64,000 bases of DNA from Loktanella sp. DSM 29012 (GTDB lineage Bacteria > Pseudomonadota > Alphaproteobacteria > Rhodobacterales > Rhodobacteraceae). Positions 35,731-45,548 of the stretch are shown in pieces; within the stretch, counting starts at the first letter, position 1, and each line of letters begins with the position of its first letter. A model generated the notes under the pieces. That model searched no databases. It saw nothing but the letters and a program-made list of their open reading frames with translations, and was not told the origin of the DNA. The position numbers and the translations under genes are program-made. The DNA lies in the NCBI RefSeq assembly GCF_900110705.1, contig NZ_FOEJ01000001.1, forward strand, positions 503,501 to 567,500, written 5' to 3'.

Positions 35731-36567
35731 ATGGCCGAAAAGAATGGCATCGTCGCAAGCGTGATCGAGACCGTCAAAACCATTGTCTACGCGCTGCTGA
35801 TTGCCGGCGTTTTCCGCACCCTCTTCTTTCAACCATTCTGGATTCCGTCAGGGTCGATGAAGGACACGCTGCTGATCGGCGATTTCCTGTTCGTCAACAA
35901 AATGGCCTACGGGTATTCCTACGCCTCTTGTCCGTCGATCCTGATTCCGGCGCTGGGTGTTGATATCGGTGCCGATGATTTCTGCGGCATGTTCGAGGAC
36001 AGCGACGATCGCCTGTTCGGGTCCGATCCCGAACGCGGTGATGTCGTCGTGTTCCGCCACCCCGTGACCGGGCGTGATTTCATCAAACGCCTGATCGGTC
36101 TGCCGGGCGAGCGCATCCAGGTTGTCGACGGTCAGCTGTTCATCAATGACGAAGCGGTCCCGCAGGTCGAGGCGGGGATCTTTTCCGAAATCATGGAACC
36201 GCAGGGGTCCGGTCGCCAGCGGCCGCAATGTTTCAACGGTGCCGTCGGCGATGGTGCGGAATGCATCAAGCAGAAATTCGTCGAGACGCTGCCGGGGGGC
36301 ATCAGCCACGACATTCTGAACATCGGAAACCGGGCGCTGGACAACACCGGCGTGTTCACCGTGCCCGAGGATCATTTTTTCTTTATGGGTGACAACCGTG
36401 ACAATTCGACCGACAGCCGCGTCGCCCAGGTGGCGGGTGGTGTGGGCTTTGTCCCGCGCAAGGATATCGTGGGCCGCGCTGACCGCGTGATCTTTTCCTC
36501 GGCCGGGCGTTCGATGCTGGCGTTCTGGACCTGGCGCGGCGACCGCTTCTTTGAGAAGGTCGAGTGA
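35731..36567 (+). CDS. lepB: Signal peptidase I
   Basis: Membrane protease that cuts signal peptides in the periplasm. 278 residues: one N-terminal membrane segment (about 12-32), the nucleophile S42 in PSGSM, the general base K119 in [13 protein letters not shown], and the box E motif [12 protein letters not shown] near 219. Overlaps rnc by 4 bases (GTGA), so the lepB-rnc-era set is one operon, as is common in proteobacteria. Confidence 0.96.
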   Translation: MAEKNGIVASVIETVKTIVYALLIAGVFRTLFFQPFWIPSGSMKDTLLIGDFLFVNKMAYGYSYASCPSILIPALGVDIGADDFCGMFEDSDDRLFGSDPERGDVVVFRHPVTGRDFIKRLIGLPGERIQVVDGQLFINDEAVPQVEAGIFSEIMEPQGSGRQRPQCFNGAVGDGAECIKQKFVETLPGGISHDILNIGNRALDNTGVFTVPEDHFFFMGDNRDNSTDSRVAQVAGGVGFVPRKDIVGRADRVIFSSAGRSMLAFWTWRGDRFFEKVE

Positions 36568-37244
36568 AGGTCTCGGCGCAACTTGACGCGTTTCAGAAGC
36601 GCCTTGGGCACAGGTTTTCGGACGTGCGCCATTTGTTGCAGGCCGTCACCCACCCCTCGATGGCCAGCCCGCACCGCGACGACAACCAGCGGCTCGAATT
36701 CCTGGGCGACCGGGTTCTGGGCCTGACGATTGCAGAGGCACTGCTGAGGGCGGATCCCGCCGCGGCAGAGGGGTTGCTGGCACCGCGCTATAATGCGCTG
36801 GTCCGCCGTGAAACCTGTGCAGAGGTCGCGCGAAGCATCGATCTGGGCGAGGTCATGAAACTTGGCCGGTCCGAGATGAAATCAGGTGGACGGCGCAAGG
36901 ACGCGCTCTTGGCCGACGCGATGGAGGCCGTGATCGCGGCCGTTTACATGGACGGCGGGTTTGATGCCGCGCGCGATACGGTGCTGCGCCTGTGGTCCGA
37001 TCGGATCACCAATGTCGCAGAAGACGCCCGCGACCCGAAATCTGCGCTTCAGGAATGGGCGCAGGCCCGTGGCGAGGCACCGCCCGTCTATACAGAGGTC
37101 GCCCGGTCCGGCCCCGACCATCAGCCCGATTTCACGATCGAGGCGCGACTCCAAAGCGGTCAGACGGCACGCGCCACCGCGCGCGCGAAACGACAGGCCG
37201 AACAAGCGGCAGCCGCCGCATTGCTGGAAAAGGTATCCCAATGA
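36564..37244 (+). CDS. rnc: Ribonuclease III
   Basis: Double-strand-specific RNase for rRNA and mRNA processing. 226 residues: a nuclease domain with [12 protein letters not shown] near 42-53 and the second acidic site [15 protein letters not shown] near 118-132, and a C-terminal double-strand RNA-binding domain (about 155-226). GTG start at 36564 overlaps lepB; the stop overlaps the era start. Confidence 0.96.
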   Translation: MKVSAQLDAFQKRLGHRFSDVRHLLQAVTHPSMASPHRDDNQRLEFLGDRVLGLTIAEALLRADPAAAEGLLAPRYNALVRRETCAEVARSIDLGEVMKLGRSEMKSGGRRKDALLADAMEAVIAAVYMDGGFDAARDTVLRLWSDRITNVAEDARDPKSALQEWAQARGEAPPVYTEVARSGPDHQPDFTIEARLQSGQTARATARAKRQAEQAAAAALLEKVSQ

Positions 37245-38155
37245 CCGAAAACACGCGCGCCGGTTTCGTCGCCCTGATCGGGGAACCGAATGCTGGCAAA
37301 TCCACTCTTTTGAACCGGATGGTCGGCGCAAAGGTCAGCATCGTGACGCACAAGGTGCAGACCACACGTGCCCGGATCCGGGGGGTGATGCAGGCGGATC
37401 AATCGCAACTGGTCTTTGTCGATACGCCCGGTCTGTTCGCCCCGCGCCGCCGTCTGGATCGTGCGATGGTCGCCGCTGCGTGGTCAGGGGCAGGGGACGC
37501 CGATGTGGTCGTCCTGCTGATCGAGGCGCACCGTGGCCTGACGCCGGGTGTGCAGGCCATTCTGGATGTGCTGGCCGAACGTGTGGGCAAGGCGCGGGTG
37601 GCGCTGGCGATCAACAAGATCGACCGCGTGCAGTCGGAAACCCTGCTGGCCCTGACCGCCAAGATGAATGCGGCCTATGATTTCGCAGAGACCTTTATGA
37701 TCTCTGCCGAACGCGGACATGGTTGCGACGCGCTGCGGGACTGGCTGGCATCCGAGGTCCCAGTGGGGCCCTGGCTGTATCCTGACGATCAGATCGCCGA
37801 TGCGCCGCTGCGCAACATTGCCGCCGAGATCACGCGCGAAAAGCTGACCCTGCGCCTGCATCAGGAACTGCCCTATCAGCTGACGGTGGAAACGGAAAAC
37901 TGGGAAGAGCGTAAAGACGGCTCTGCCAAGATCGACCAGCTGATTTACGTGATCCGCGATGGTCACAAGGGGATCGTGCTGGGCAACAAGGGCGAGACGA
38001 TCAAGGCCGTGGGTCAGGCCGCACGTGTCGAGATCGAGGAATTGCTGGGCCGCAAGGTGCACCTGTTCCTGCAAGTCAAAGTCCGGTCCAACTGGCTCGA
38101 GGACAAGGAACGCTACTCCGAGATGGGCCTCGATTTCAAAGACGGCGACACCTGA
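37241..38155 (+). CDS. era: GTPase Era
   Basis: Essential GTPase for 30S maturation. 304 residues: G1 GEPNAGKST near 13-21, G3 DTPG near 62, G4 NKID near 126, and a C-terminal KH domain ([18 protein letters not shown] near 245-262). Start at ATG 37241 overlaps the rnc stop. Followed by DUF1491 and recO. Confidence 0.97.
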   Translation: MTENTRAGFVALIGEPNAGKSTLLNRMVGAKVSIVTHKVQTTRARIRGVMQADQSQLVFVDTPGLFAPRRRLDRAMVAAAWSGAGDADVVVLLIEAHRGLTPGVQAILDVLAERVGKARVALAINKIDRVQSETLLALTAKMNAAYDFAETFMISAERGHGCDALRDWLASEVPVGPWLYPDDQIADAPLRNIAAEITREKLTLRLHQELPYQLTVETENWEERKDGSAKIDQLIYVIRDGHKGIVLGNKGETIKAVGQAARVEIEELLGRKVHLFLQVKVRSNWLEDKERYSEMGLDFKDGDT

Positions 38156-38158
38156 GCG

Positions 38159-38485
38159 ATGCGTCTGACCGCTGACTTTTGGGTCGCGGCCTATCTGGCA
38201 CGGTTGAGGGGCGCGGATATCCCCGCCTTTGTCGTGGCGCGCGGCGATGCGACGGCGGGTGCGGTGCTGGTGAAACTCAATACACTGGACGGGAACGCAC
38301 AGGCGTTTCAGCGCAGTTTTGATCTGATGACCGGTGATCGGGTCTGGGTGACGCTGGCGGATGGTCCCGAAACGGATGTCGATGCGTCCATCGCCAGACA
38401 ACGTGGCTTTGACAGCGATCTGTGGGTGATCGAGGTCGAGGACCGCGCCGGGCGGCATCTGCTGGACCAGCCGGGATTGGAATAG
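38159..38485 (+). CDS. DUF1491 family protein
   Basis: A 108-residue soluble protein of the DUF1491 family, found in alphaproteobacteria mostly between era and recO as here. It begins MRLTADFWVAAYLARLRG and ends with the DLWVIEVEDRAGRHLL stretch. Function unknown; the stable position suggests a link to RNA or DNA maintenance, which is inference. Confidence 0.85.
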   Translation: MRLTADFWVAAYLARLRGADIPAFVVARGDATAGAVLVKLNTLDGNAQAFQRSFDLMTGDRVWVTLADGPETDVDASIARQRGFDSDLWVIEVEDRAGRHLLDQPGLE

Positions 38486-38494
38486 GGGGCAGCG

Positions 38495-39220
38495 ATGATC
38501 GCGTGGCGTGACGAAGGCATCCTGTTGTCGACCCGCCCGTTCGGCGAAACCTCTGCGATCATCGACGTGTTCACCCCCGACATGGGGCGGCACGCAGGTG
38601 TCGTGCGTGGTGGTGTCAGCCGCAAGATCGCCCCGATCCTGCAACCCGGTGCGCAATTGTCCGTCGCATGGAAGGCGCGGCTTGGTGAACATCTGGGATC
38701 GTTCACCGTTGAACCTGTGCGCAGCCGCAGTGTTGCGGCGATGGGGGACAGGCTGTCGTTGGCAGGACTGAATGCAGTCTGTGCCCTGTTGTCACGCATA
38801 CTGCCGGAACGCGAACCACACGGCCCACTGTATGACCGGACGACGCAACTGCTGGATCTGCTCGGCCAAACCGACGTCTGGCCCTTGGCCTATCTGCGGT
38901 GGGAACAGGCCTTGCTGTCCGAGATGGGGTTCGGCATGGACCTCTCTGCCTGTGCCGTACGTGGCACGAACGAGGATCTGGCCTTTGTATCTCCGCGGAC
39001 GGGACGCGCTGTCAGCAGGCAGGCCGCGGGCGAATGGGTGGACCGTCTGCTACCATTGCCGCCCGTGTTGGCGGGGCAGGGTGATGCGACCAACGACCAG
39101 ATCGTGATCGCCCTGACGACGACCGGCTATTTCATCGAACACAGGCTGTTGCGGTCGTTGGGCCATGACACGTTACCGCCAGCACGCGATCGGTTGGTGT
39201 TGGCGATCGGTCGGGTCTGA
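38495..39220 (+). CDS. recO: DNA repair protein RecO
   Basis: Recombination mediator that loads RecA with RecR in the RecFOR pathway. 241 residues: an N-terminal OB fold ([19 protein letters not shown]) and a helical C-terminal part. The usual zinc-binding Cys cluster of some RecO proteins is not visible, as in many alphaproteobacteria. Ten bases after DUF1491. Confidence 0.94.
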   Translation: MIAWRDEGILLSTRPFGETSAIIDVFTPDMGRHAGVVRGGVSRKIAPILQPGAQLSVAWKARLGEHLGSFTVEPVRSRSVAAMGDRLSLAGLNAVCALLSRILPEREPHGPLYDRTTQLLDLLGQTDVWPLAYLRWEQALLSEMGFGMDLSACAVRGTNEDLAFVSPRTGRAVSRQAAGEWVDRLLPLPPVLAGQGDATNDQIVIALTTTGYFIEHRLLRSLGHDTLPPARDRLVLAIGRV

Positions 39221-39229
39221 TCGCGCGTC

Positions 39230-39255
39230 GGAACTTAAAGGCTCAACAGATTGTT
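39230..39255 (+). promoter_or_regulatory. Sigma-EcfG-like promoter of the DUF421 gene
   Basis: GGAAC (39230-39234), 17 bases, TGTT (39252-39255), one mismatch to CGTT. The DUF421 start codon is 25 bases downstream with a GGGGA ribosome site between. Confidence 0.45.
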
Positions 39256-39279
39256 ATCCTGTGAATAACGGGGACAAAC

Positions 39280-39774
39280 ATGGCTGATATTTTCAACATT
39301 CTGGTGCGGTGCGTCATCATGGTGCCGTTCATCGTGATTTTGACCCGCATCGCTGGCTTGCGGTCGTTTTCCAAAATGTCAGGGTTTGACTTTGCGGTCA
39401 CGGTCGCCAGCGGTTCTGTCCTCGCCGCAACCGTGATGACACCGTCGACGCCAATCTCGCACGGCATGGCGGCGCTTATCGGTCTCTTTATCGTTCAGAT
39501 GGTCATCGCGCGCGCGCGCGCCTACGCGCAGCAGGTGCCCGGCCTCGTTGATAATGATCCGCTGTTGGTCATGCGGGACGGAGAGTTCCTGATGGAGAAC
39601 ATCAAGAAATCCGGCATGACCAAAGCCGACGTCATCGGCAAGCTGCGCGAGTCCAACGCGCTCGAATTCTCGAAGGTACGGGCCGTGATCTTTGAACCCA
39701 CCGGCGATATCAGCGTGCTGCACGGTGACACCTTCGATGATACGCTGCTGGAAGGCGTCCGCGACAGCGTCTGA
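39280..39774 (+). CDS. DUF421 (YetF-like) membrane protein
   Basis: A 164-residue inner-membrane protein: two to three hydrophobic segments in residues 5-85 and a small soluble DUF421 domain with QVPGLVDNDPLLVMRDGEF near 86-104. Function is unknown; members occur in stress and sporulation contexts. A near-consensus sigma-EcfG element sits just upstream. It is convergent with mcd. Confidence 0.85.
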   Translation: MADIFNILVRCVIMVPFIVILTRIAGLRSFSKMSGFDFAVTVASGSVLAATVMTPSTPISHGMAALIGLFIVQMVIARARAYAQQVPGLVDNDPLLVMRDGEFLMENIKKSGMTKADVIGKLRESNALEFSKVRAVIFEPTGDISVLHGDTFDDTLLEGVRDSV

Positions 39775-41460
39775 TCAGGACAAAAGGCGCCGCGCAATCA
39801 CCTGCGCCTGAATTTCGGCAGCCCCCTCAAAGATATTCAGGATACGTGCGTCGCACAGGATGCGGCTGATCTTGTATTCCAACGCGAACCCGTTGCCGCC
39901 ATGGATTTGCAGCGCATTGTCGGCACAGGCCCAAGCCACGCGTGCGCCCAGCAGCTTGGCCATGCCGGCCTCCAGGTCGCAGCGGCGGTCGGCGTCTTTT
40001 TCGTGGGCGCTGAAATAGGTCAGCTGGCGGGCGACCATGATTTCGACCGCCATCATGGCCAGTTTGCCGGACACGCGGGGGAAATCGATCAGCGATTGGC
40101 CAAACTGTTTGCGGTCCTGCGCATAGCGCATCCCTTCGTCCAGCGCGGATTGCGCGACACCGATGGCGCGGGCGGCCGTCTGGATGCGGGCCGATTCGAA
40201 TGTCTGCATCAGTTGCTTGAAACCCTTGCCGGTCTCGCCGCCCAGCAGATTTTCACCGCTGACCTTGAACCTGTCAAAGGCAAGTTCGTATTCCTTCATG
40301 CCGCGATAACCCAGCACCTCGATCTCGCCGCCGGTGATGCCGTCGTCGGGGAATGGTGCCTCGTCCGTGCCGGGCGTCTTTTCCGCGAGGAACATCGACA
40401 GCCCGCGATAGTCGTCGGTGTCGGGTTCCGTGCGCGCGAGAACCGTCATCACATGGGTGCGGGCGGCGTGGGTGATCCAGGTCTTGTTGCCGGTGATCTG
40501 CCAGTCGTCGCCATCGCGTGTCGCCCGAGTGCGCAGCGCGCCCAGGTCGGACCCGGTATTCGGTTCGGTAAACACGGCCGTCGGCAGGATCTCACCGGAT
40601 GCGAGACCGGGCAGCCATTTTTCCTTTTGGGCATCGGTGCCGCCGCAGATGATCAGTTCTGCCGCGATTTCGGACCGGGTGCCAAGTGACCCGACACCGA
40701 TATAACCACGCGAGAGTTCCTCTGACACGACACACATTGCAGCCTTGGACAGACCGAAACCGCCGTGCTCTTCGGGGATTGTCAGGCCGAATACGCCCAT
40801 TTCGGCCATCTCGTTGATGATTTCCATCGGGATCAGATCATCATTGAGGTGCCAGTCATGGGCATGGGGTTCGACCCGTTCGCGGCTGAAGCGGCGGAAT
40901 TGGTCGCGGATCATCTCAAGCTCTTCATCCAGACCGCTGCGGCCCACGGTCAGATCGGCGCTGCGGTCCTGCATCAGCTGGGCCAATGCGGTGCGGGCCG
41001 CCTGCGTATTGCCATGCGCCATCAGGTGCTGGACAGGTGTCGTCAGGTATGTGGACTGATCGTCCTGGCCAAGGCCCAGATCGCCCAGGCGCAGCACCTC
41101 GGTCTGGTTCATCGGAATGCCGCCAGCGATCTGGGACAGATATTCACCAAAGGCGATTTGGTGAATCAGTTGTTCGACCTCGCTGAATGTGCCGTCCGAC
41201 GCCAATCTGTCCGCCCAGTGCTGCATCTGGTGCAGGGCCTGCGCATAGGTCGCAAGCCAGGCCAGCCCGTGGGTCGCGGTCTGATGCGCCTCGATCAGGC
41301 GGGCCGACACACGCCCGTCCAGCGTGACACGTGCGCCGACGACGGCCTTGGCGCGGTTCAGAACGGCATCCACGGCAGTCAGTGCCGCACGCGTGGTGTC
41401 CAGCAAGTCGATCAGTACCGGGTTCGTGTCCAGATCCAGCGTTTGTCCATCGTGCGGCAT
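39775..41460 (-). CDS. mcd: (2S)-methylsuccinyl-CoA dehydrogenase
   Basis: FAD-dependent acyl-CoA dehydrogenase acting in the ethylmalonyl-CoA pathway for acetyl-CoA assimilation: methylsuccinyl-CoA to mesaconyl-CoA. 561 residues; the about 170-residue N-terminal extension before the ACAD core is typical of Mcd and not of ordinary ACADs. The core has FTEPNTGSDLGALRT near 310-324, the IQTAARAIGVAQSALDE stretch and the C-terminal QIHGGNGFALEY. Electrons go to ETF, whose genes are also here. ATG 41460 has GGAG 6 bases upstream; an ATG 15 bases earlier lacks one. Confidence 0.9.
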   Translation of the reverse strand: MPHDGQTLDLDTNPVLIDLLDTTRAALTAVDAVLNRAKAVVGARVTLDGRVSARLIEAHQTATHGLAWLATYAQALHQMQHWADRLASDGTFSEVEQLIHQIAFGEYLSQIAGGIPMNQTEVLRLGDLGLGQDDQSTYLTTPVQHLMAHGNTQAARTALAQLMQDRSADLTVGRSGLDEELEMIRDQFRRFSRERVEPHAHDWHLNDDLIPMEIINEMAEMGVFGLTIPEEHGGFGLSKAAMCVVSEELSRGYIGVGSLGTRSEIAAELIICGGTDAQKEKWLPGLASGEILPTAVFTEPNTGSDLGALRTRATRDGDDWQITGNKTWITHAARTHVMTVLARTEPDTDDYRGLSMFLAEKTPGTDEAPFPDDGITGGEIEVLGYRGMKEYELAFDRFKVSGENLLGGETGKGFKQLMQTFESARIQTAARAIGVAQSALDEGMRYAQDRKQFGQSLIDFPRVSGKLAMMAVEIMVARQLTYFSAHEKDADRRCDLEAGMAKLLGARVAWACADNALQIHGGNGFALEYKISRILCDARILNIFEGAAEIQAQVIARRLLS

Positions 41461-41607
41461 GGGAAGCTCCGTCATTTATGCATGTGCAGCACTACCGTCT
41501 TTGCGATCGCAGCGCAATATTGATGCGAATAAATATCCACTTTCGCACAAAAGTGTCGCACGCGATTCGCGGTGGTGTGTCCCGCCGGTCTGGCGCAATG
41601 TGCGGCC

Positions 41608-42378
41608 ATGTCATTGTTCACAGATATTCTCCCCCTCGGTCTGATCCTGTTTGCCTGTGGCGTCACGCTGCTGGGCGGCTTTGTCAAAGGTGCGGTCGGC
41701 TTTGCCATGCCGCTGATCATGATCTCCGGAATGGGCATTCTGATTGATCCGAAACTGGTGGTGGCGGGCATCATCTTTCCGATTGTGGTCAGCAATGGCT
41801 GGCAAGTGCTGCACGCCGGACTTGGGCAGGCGCGCGAGGCGGTGCGCGACCACTGGCGCTATGTGCTGGTGGTCTGTGTGATGATCCTGATATCGGCGCA
41901 ATTCCTGACGCTGATACCAACGCGGGTGATGTTCTTCATCCTTGGCGTTCCGGTTGTCGTTCTTTGCGCGATCCAGTTGTTGGGATGGAGGCCCCGTATT
42001 CCTGCGCAACGACGCAGGGTGTTCGAATGGGGGGCCGGATTTGCCGCCGGCACCTTGGGCGGGCTGGCGGGCACGTGGGGGCCGCCGACGGTGCTGTATC
42101 TGCTGGCGCTGGATACGCCACGCGCACGACAGATGGCCGTGCAGGGGGTCATCTATGGGGCGGGTTCAGTCATGCTGCTGCTGGGGCATCTGCAATCGGG
42201 CGTCATGAATGCCCAGACCTGGCCATTGTCGGCGCTGCTGGTCCCGCCTGCGCTGGCCGGGATGTGGCTGGGTTTCAAGCTGGGCGACAGATTCGATCAG
42301 AACCGATTCCGCCGCATGACGTTGCTCGTGTTGATCATTGCAGGCGCAAATCTGATCCGGCGGGGCGTGATGGGCTAA
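41608..42378 (+). CDS. TSUP (TauE/SafE) family permease
   Basis: A 256-residue membrane protein with about eight hydrophobic segments in two halves: GGFVKGAVGFAMPLIM near 23-38 and GTLGGLAGTWGPPTVLYLL near 149-167, the paired motif of sulfite/organosulfonate exporters. Substrate is unknown. Divergent from mcd over 147 bases. Start at ATG 41608; ribosome site weak. Confidence 0.88.
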   Translation: MSLFTDILPLGLILFACGVTLLGGFVKGAVGFAMPLIMISGMGILIDPKLVVAGIIFPIVVSNGWQVLHAGLGQAREAVRDHWRYVLVVCVMILISAQFLTLIPTRVMFFILGVPVVVLCAIQLLGWRPRIPAQRRRVFEWGAGFAAGTLGGLAGTWGPPTVLYLLALDTPRARQMAVQGVIYGAGSVMLLLGHLQSGVMNAQTWPLSALLVPPALAGMWLGFKLGDRFDQNRFRRMTLLVLIIAGANLIRRGVMG

Positions 42379-42381
42379 GGC

Positions 42382-42915
42382 TCAGGATAGCAGGTGTTCA
42401 AACCCGCAGACCTGCGCCAGTCCAGGAACCTGATCGGGTGCGACGACCTCGAAGGTCGTGCGATACAGAATTTCGCCATTTTTTGACGCCTCGATCTGCC
42501 AGACGCCCTGAACCAGTTCGTAATCGTAGTCGAACTGGTAGAATGTCAGCGACGGTTCCATGGAATCGATGCGCGACAAGAAGGTCTGCCGCACCGTGTT
42601 GTCAGCCCCCATTGGCGGGTGCGTGACCATGATCGTCACGTCGGGAATACCCAACAACCCCCCGGTGGTTGATTTGACGCCAAACCCTATTCCCAAAACC
42701 GCCGGAACACGCCGCGACTGCGCGACAAAGGGCGGCTCCTCCTCGATCAGATGGGTTGTGCCTGCGACGGTGCCGGGGGCTGCAACCTCGCCGACCGAGG
42801 GCGGGGGACAGATGATGCCTGCCTCGAAATAGGACAAGAGCGGACTTGTCTTGTCCGGGGCCTGTGCCGCCAGAGGTGTCGCGAAGATCAGGCAAAGAAA
42901 AAGGGTCAGGCGCAT
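42382..42915 (-). CDS. DUF3859 family exported protein
   Basis: A 177-residue protein with a signal peptide (MRLTLFLCLIFATPLAAQA, cleavage after about residue 18) and a DUF3859 domain, function unknown, probably periplasmic. The first codons are embedded in the pckA terminator: the ribosome site AGGG lies in one arm of a perfect 10-bp hairpin, the ATG in its loop, and codons 2-5 in the other arm. No other good start is present. Strong occlusion of translation is expected when the hairpin is formed. Confidence 0.85.
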   Translation of the reverse strand: MRLTLFLCLIFATPLAAQAPDKTSPLLSYFEAGIICPPPSVGEVAAPGTVAGTTHLIEEEPPFVAQSRRVPAVLGIGFGVKSTTGGLLGIPDVTIMVTHPPMGADNTVRQTFLSRIDSMEPSLTFYQFDYDYELVQGVWQIEASKNGEILYRTTFEVVAPDQVPGLAQVCGFEHLLS

Positions 42916-42926
42916 GGCCTGACCCT
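42894..42926 (-). terminator. Terminator of pckA overlapping the start of the DUF3859 gene
   Basis: Perfect 10-bp stem (42926-42917 with 42911-42902), 5-base loop, then TTTTTCTTT on the minus strand. It lies 28 bases after the pckA stop and its loop holds the ATG of the next gene. Confidence 0.85.
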
Positions 42927-42953
42927 AGCAAATGATCGGTGCTGCGTCACGGC

Positions 42954-44552
42954 CTAGCCGATGGCGGCCGCTTTCACGTCATCGTCAATGAACGGGACGT
43001 ATTTGGCAAAGTTCTCGGAGAACATCTCGACCAGCTTTTGTGCCTGCGCATCATAGGCCGCGGGGTCCGCCCAGGTGCGGCGTGGGTCCAGCAGCATGTC
43101 GTCGACGCCGTCGGCGGCCAGCGGCACATCGAACCCGAAGTTCGGATCCTTGCGGAAGGTGCTGTCGACCAACGTACCGTCCAGTGCAGCCGACAACAGG
43201 GCGCGGGTTGCCTTGATCGGCATGCGGCTGCCGGTGCCATAGGCCCCGCCGGTCCAGCCGGTGTTCACCAGCCAGCAAGTTGCCCCATGGCTTGCAATCT
43301 TGTTGCGCAGCAGCGCACCATAGGCTTCGGGGCGGCGCGGCATGAACGGCGCGCCAAAGCAGGTCGAGAACGTAGGTTCCGGTTCCGTCACGCCACGTTC
43401 CGTTCCCGCCACCTTGGAGGTGAAGCCGGACAAGAAGTGATACATCGCTTGTGCCGGGGTCAGGCGGCTGATCGGTGGCAGCACGCCAAAGGCATCACAG
43501 GTCAGCATGATGATGTTCTTGGGGTGGCCCCCCAGTGCAGTATCCGACGCGTTCGGAATGTAGTGCAGCGGATAGGCGCAACGCATGTTGGCTGTCAGGC
43601 TGTCGTCGTTGAAATCCAGTTCCATCGTCGCCGAGTCGTGGACCATGTTTTCGATGACCGTGTTGGGCATCGCGCAGGTCGCATAGATTTCCGGCTCTGC
43701 CTTGGGGTCGAGGCCGATAGTCTTGGCGTAGCAGCCGCCTTCGAAATTGAACACGCCACGGTCCGACCAGCCATGTTCGTCGTCACCGATCAGCGTCCGG
43801 CTGGGGTCGGCGGACAGTGTCGTCTTGCCGGTGCCGGACAGGCCAAAAAATACGGCCGTATCGACCGGGTTATCCTTGGCGTGGTTGGCAGAGCAGTGCA
43901 TCGGCATGATGCCTTGGTCGGGCAACAGGTAGTTCAGCAGCGTGAACACCGATTTCTTGTTTTCGCCGGCATATTCCGTTCCGGTAATCAGGATGATCTT
44001 CTTTTCGAAGTTCAGCGCGATCACCGTGTCGCTGCGGCACCCGTGCCGCGCCGGGTCCGCCTTGAAGCTGGGGCAGTTGATGATCGTGAAATCGGGGGTG
44101 AACGTCGCCAGTTCTGACAAGTCCGGACGCCGCAGCAGGTGGCGGATGAACAGGCCGTGCCATGCCAGTTCGGTCACGACGCGCACGTCCAGCCGGTAGG
44201 CGGGGTCCGCGCCGCCGAACAGATCCTGCACATAGGCCGTGCCGCCTGACATATGCGCCAGCACATCGGTGTAGAGCGTGTCGAAATCCGCCGGATCCAT
44301 CGGCGGATTGTTTTCCCACCAGATCGTGTCCTCGACATCAGGGGTACGCACGACGAACTTGTCCTTGGGGGACCGGCCCGTGTGTTTTCCGGTAGTGACG
44401 AGGAATGTGCCACCCTTGCCCGTGATACCCTCGCCGCGCGCCACGGCGGCTGCATGCAGCGCGTCTGCATCGTCGTTATAATAGACCGCTGCCAGTCCGC
44501 TGATGCCTTGATCTTCAAGTCTCATCTTGGGGTTGACCGTGCCGTGGTCCAT
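42954..44552 (-). CDS. pckA: Phosphoenolpyruvate carboxykinase (ATP)
   Basis: Gluconeogenic step from oxaloacetate to PEP. 532 residues with the P-loop [16 protein letters not shown] near 234-249 and the metal-binding region [21 protein letters not shown] near 255; the arginine-rich [14 protein letters not shown] is near the C terminus. Length matches the ATP-type enzyme. Divergent from chvI, the usual arrangement in alphaproteobacteria. Fits growth on acetyl-CoA sources together with the ethylmalonyl-CoA genes of the window. Confidence 0.96.
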   Translation of the reverse strand: MDHGTVNPKMRLEDQGISGLAAVYYNDDADALHAAAVARGEGITGKGGTFLVTTGKHTGRSPKDKFVVRTPDVEDTIWWENNPPMDPADFDTLYTDVLAHMSGGTAYVQDLFGGADPAYRLDVRVVTELAWHGLFIRHLLRRPDLSELATFTPDFTIINCPSFKADPARHGCRSDTVIALNFEKKIILITGTEYAGENKKSVFTLLNYLLPDQGIMPMHCSANHAKDNPVDTAVFFGLSGTGKTTLSADPSRTLIGDDEHGWSDRGVFNFEGGCYAKTIGLDPKAEPEIYATCAMPNTVIENMVHDSATMELDFNDDSLTANMRCAYPLHYIPNASDTALGGHPKNIIMLTCDAFGVLPPISRLTPAQAMYHFLSGFTSKVAGTERGVTEPEPTFSTCFGAPFMPRRPEAYGALLRNKIASHGATCWLVNTGWTGGAYGTGSRMPIKATRALLSAALDGTLVDSTFRKDPNFGFDVPLAADGVDDMLLDPRRTWADPAAYDAQAQKLVEMFSENFAKYVPFIDDDVKAAAIG

Positions 44553-44634
44553 TGGGGAATCTCCTGTAAATGCCTGATTTGGCTAAGCCCCACTAGCATT
44601 GCTGCCCGACTGGCGCATACCCCATCCTGTCAAA

Positions 44635-44664
44635 GTTAGCGCAACCACGGTGATGTTAACGCAA
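44635..44664. repeat. Tandem repeat between pckA and chvI, putative regulator site
   Basis: GTTAGCGCAACCA (44635-44647) and GTTAACGCAATCA (44655-44667) are direct repeats with 11 of 13 identical bases, 20 bp apart, i.e. two helical turns. They lie about 83 bases before the pckA start in the 290-base divergent region. The rest of that region is AT-richer near chvI and shows no other clear motif. Confidence 0.45.
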
Positions 44665-44842
44665 TCAGTCACCCTCGCGGCGCAGTATTATTTCGTTGTG
44701 AACCCTTCTTTACCGTTTAGGGGCGCAAATAAGGCACACTCTGTTTCCGATTCGTTATCCGGGGGTTGATTCGACATGCGAACCAAGGGAAAGATTCAGA
44801 AAAAAGCAGGCAATAATAACATAGAGCAGTAGGGGAAAACCC

Positions 44843-45544
44843 ATGTCCAAAATCGCTTTGGTGGACGACGACAGGAATATCCTGACGTCCGTATCCATGA
44901 CTCTCGAGGCCGAAGGTTTCGAGGTGGAAACTTATAACGACGGTCAATCCGCACTCGACGCATTCAATCGCAGCATGCCCGATATGGCGGTCCTAGATAT
45001 CAAGATGCCGCGCATGGACGGCATGGATCTGTTGCAGCGTTTGCGTCAGAAAACATCGATGCCGGTCATTTTCCTGACGTCCAAGGACGACGAAATCGAC
45101 GAGGTGCTCGGCCTGCGCATGGGTGCAGACGATTACGTCAAGAAGCCGTTCAGTCAGCGTCTGCTGGTCGAACGCATCCGGGCGCTGCTGCGCCGGCAGG
45201 ATGCAATCGGCGGCGAGGTCATCGACGAGACCGAAGAAACGAAAGTCATGGTGCGTGGTGATCTGACGATGGATCCGCTGCGGCATGCCGTGAAATGGAA
45301 AGGTCGGGATGTTTCCCTGACCGTGACGGAATTCCTGCTGCTTCAGGCACTTGCGCAGCGTCCAGGCTTTGTCAAATCGCGCGACCAGCTGATGGACGTC
45401 GCCTATGACGATCAGGTCTATGTCGACGACCGCACGATCGACAGCCACATCAAGCGTCTTCGCAAGAAGATGCGCACCGCCGACGATGAGTTTTCGGCGA
45501 TCGAGACGCTGTACGGTATCGGTTATCGCTACAACGAAGACTGA
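44843..45544 (+). CDS. chvI: Response regulator ChvI
   Basis: A 233-residue OmpR-type regulator: receiver domain (1-120) with phospho-accepting Asp in [13 protein letters not shown] and the switch Lys in DYVKKPFSQ, then a winged helix with [16 protein letters not shown] and the end [10 protein letters not shown]. The ChvI/ChvG (BvrR/BvrS) system senses envelope or acid signals and controls envelope and metabolic genes. Next to its kinase, 4 bases apart. Confidence 0.94.
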   Translation: MSKIALVDDDRNILTSVSMTLEAEGFEVETYNDGQSALDAFNRSMPDMAVLDIKMPRMDGMDLLQRLRQKTSMPVIFLTSKDDEIDEVLGLRMGADDYVKKPFSQRLLVERIRALLRRQDAIGGEVIDETEETKVMVRGDLTMDPLRHAVKWKGRDVSLTVTEFLLLQALAQRPGFVKSRDQLMDVAYDDQVYVDDRTIDSHIKRLRKKMRTADDEFSAIETLYGIGYRYNED

Positions 45545-45548
45545 TCCG

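Noticed and set aside
42939-44117. Plus-strand frame of nearly 400 codons opposite pckA
   Set aside because: Antisense shadow of pckA, rich in His, Gln and Arg, with no start signals.
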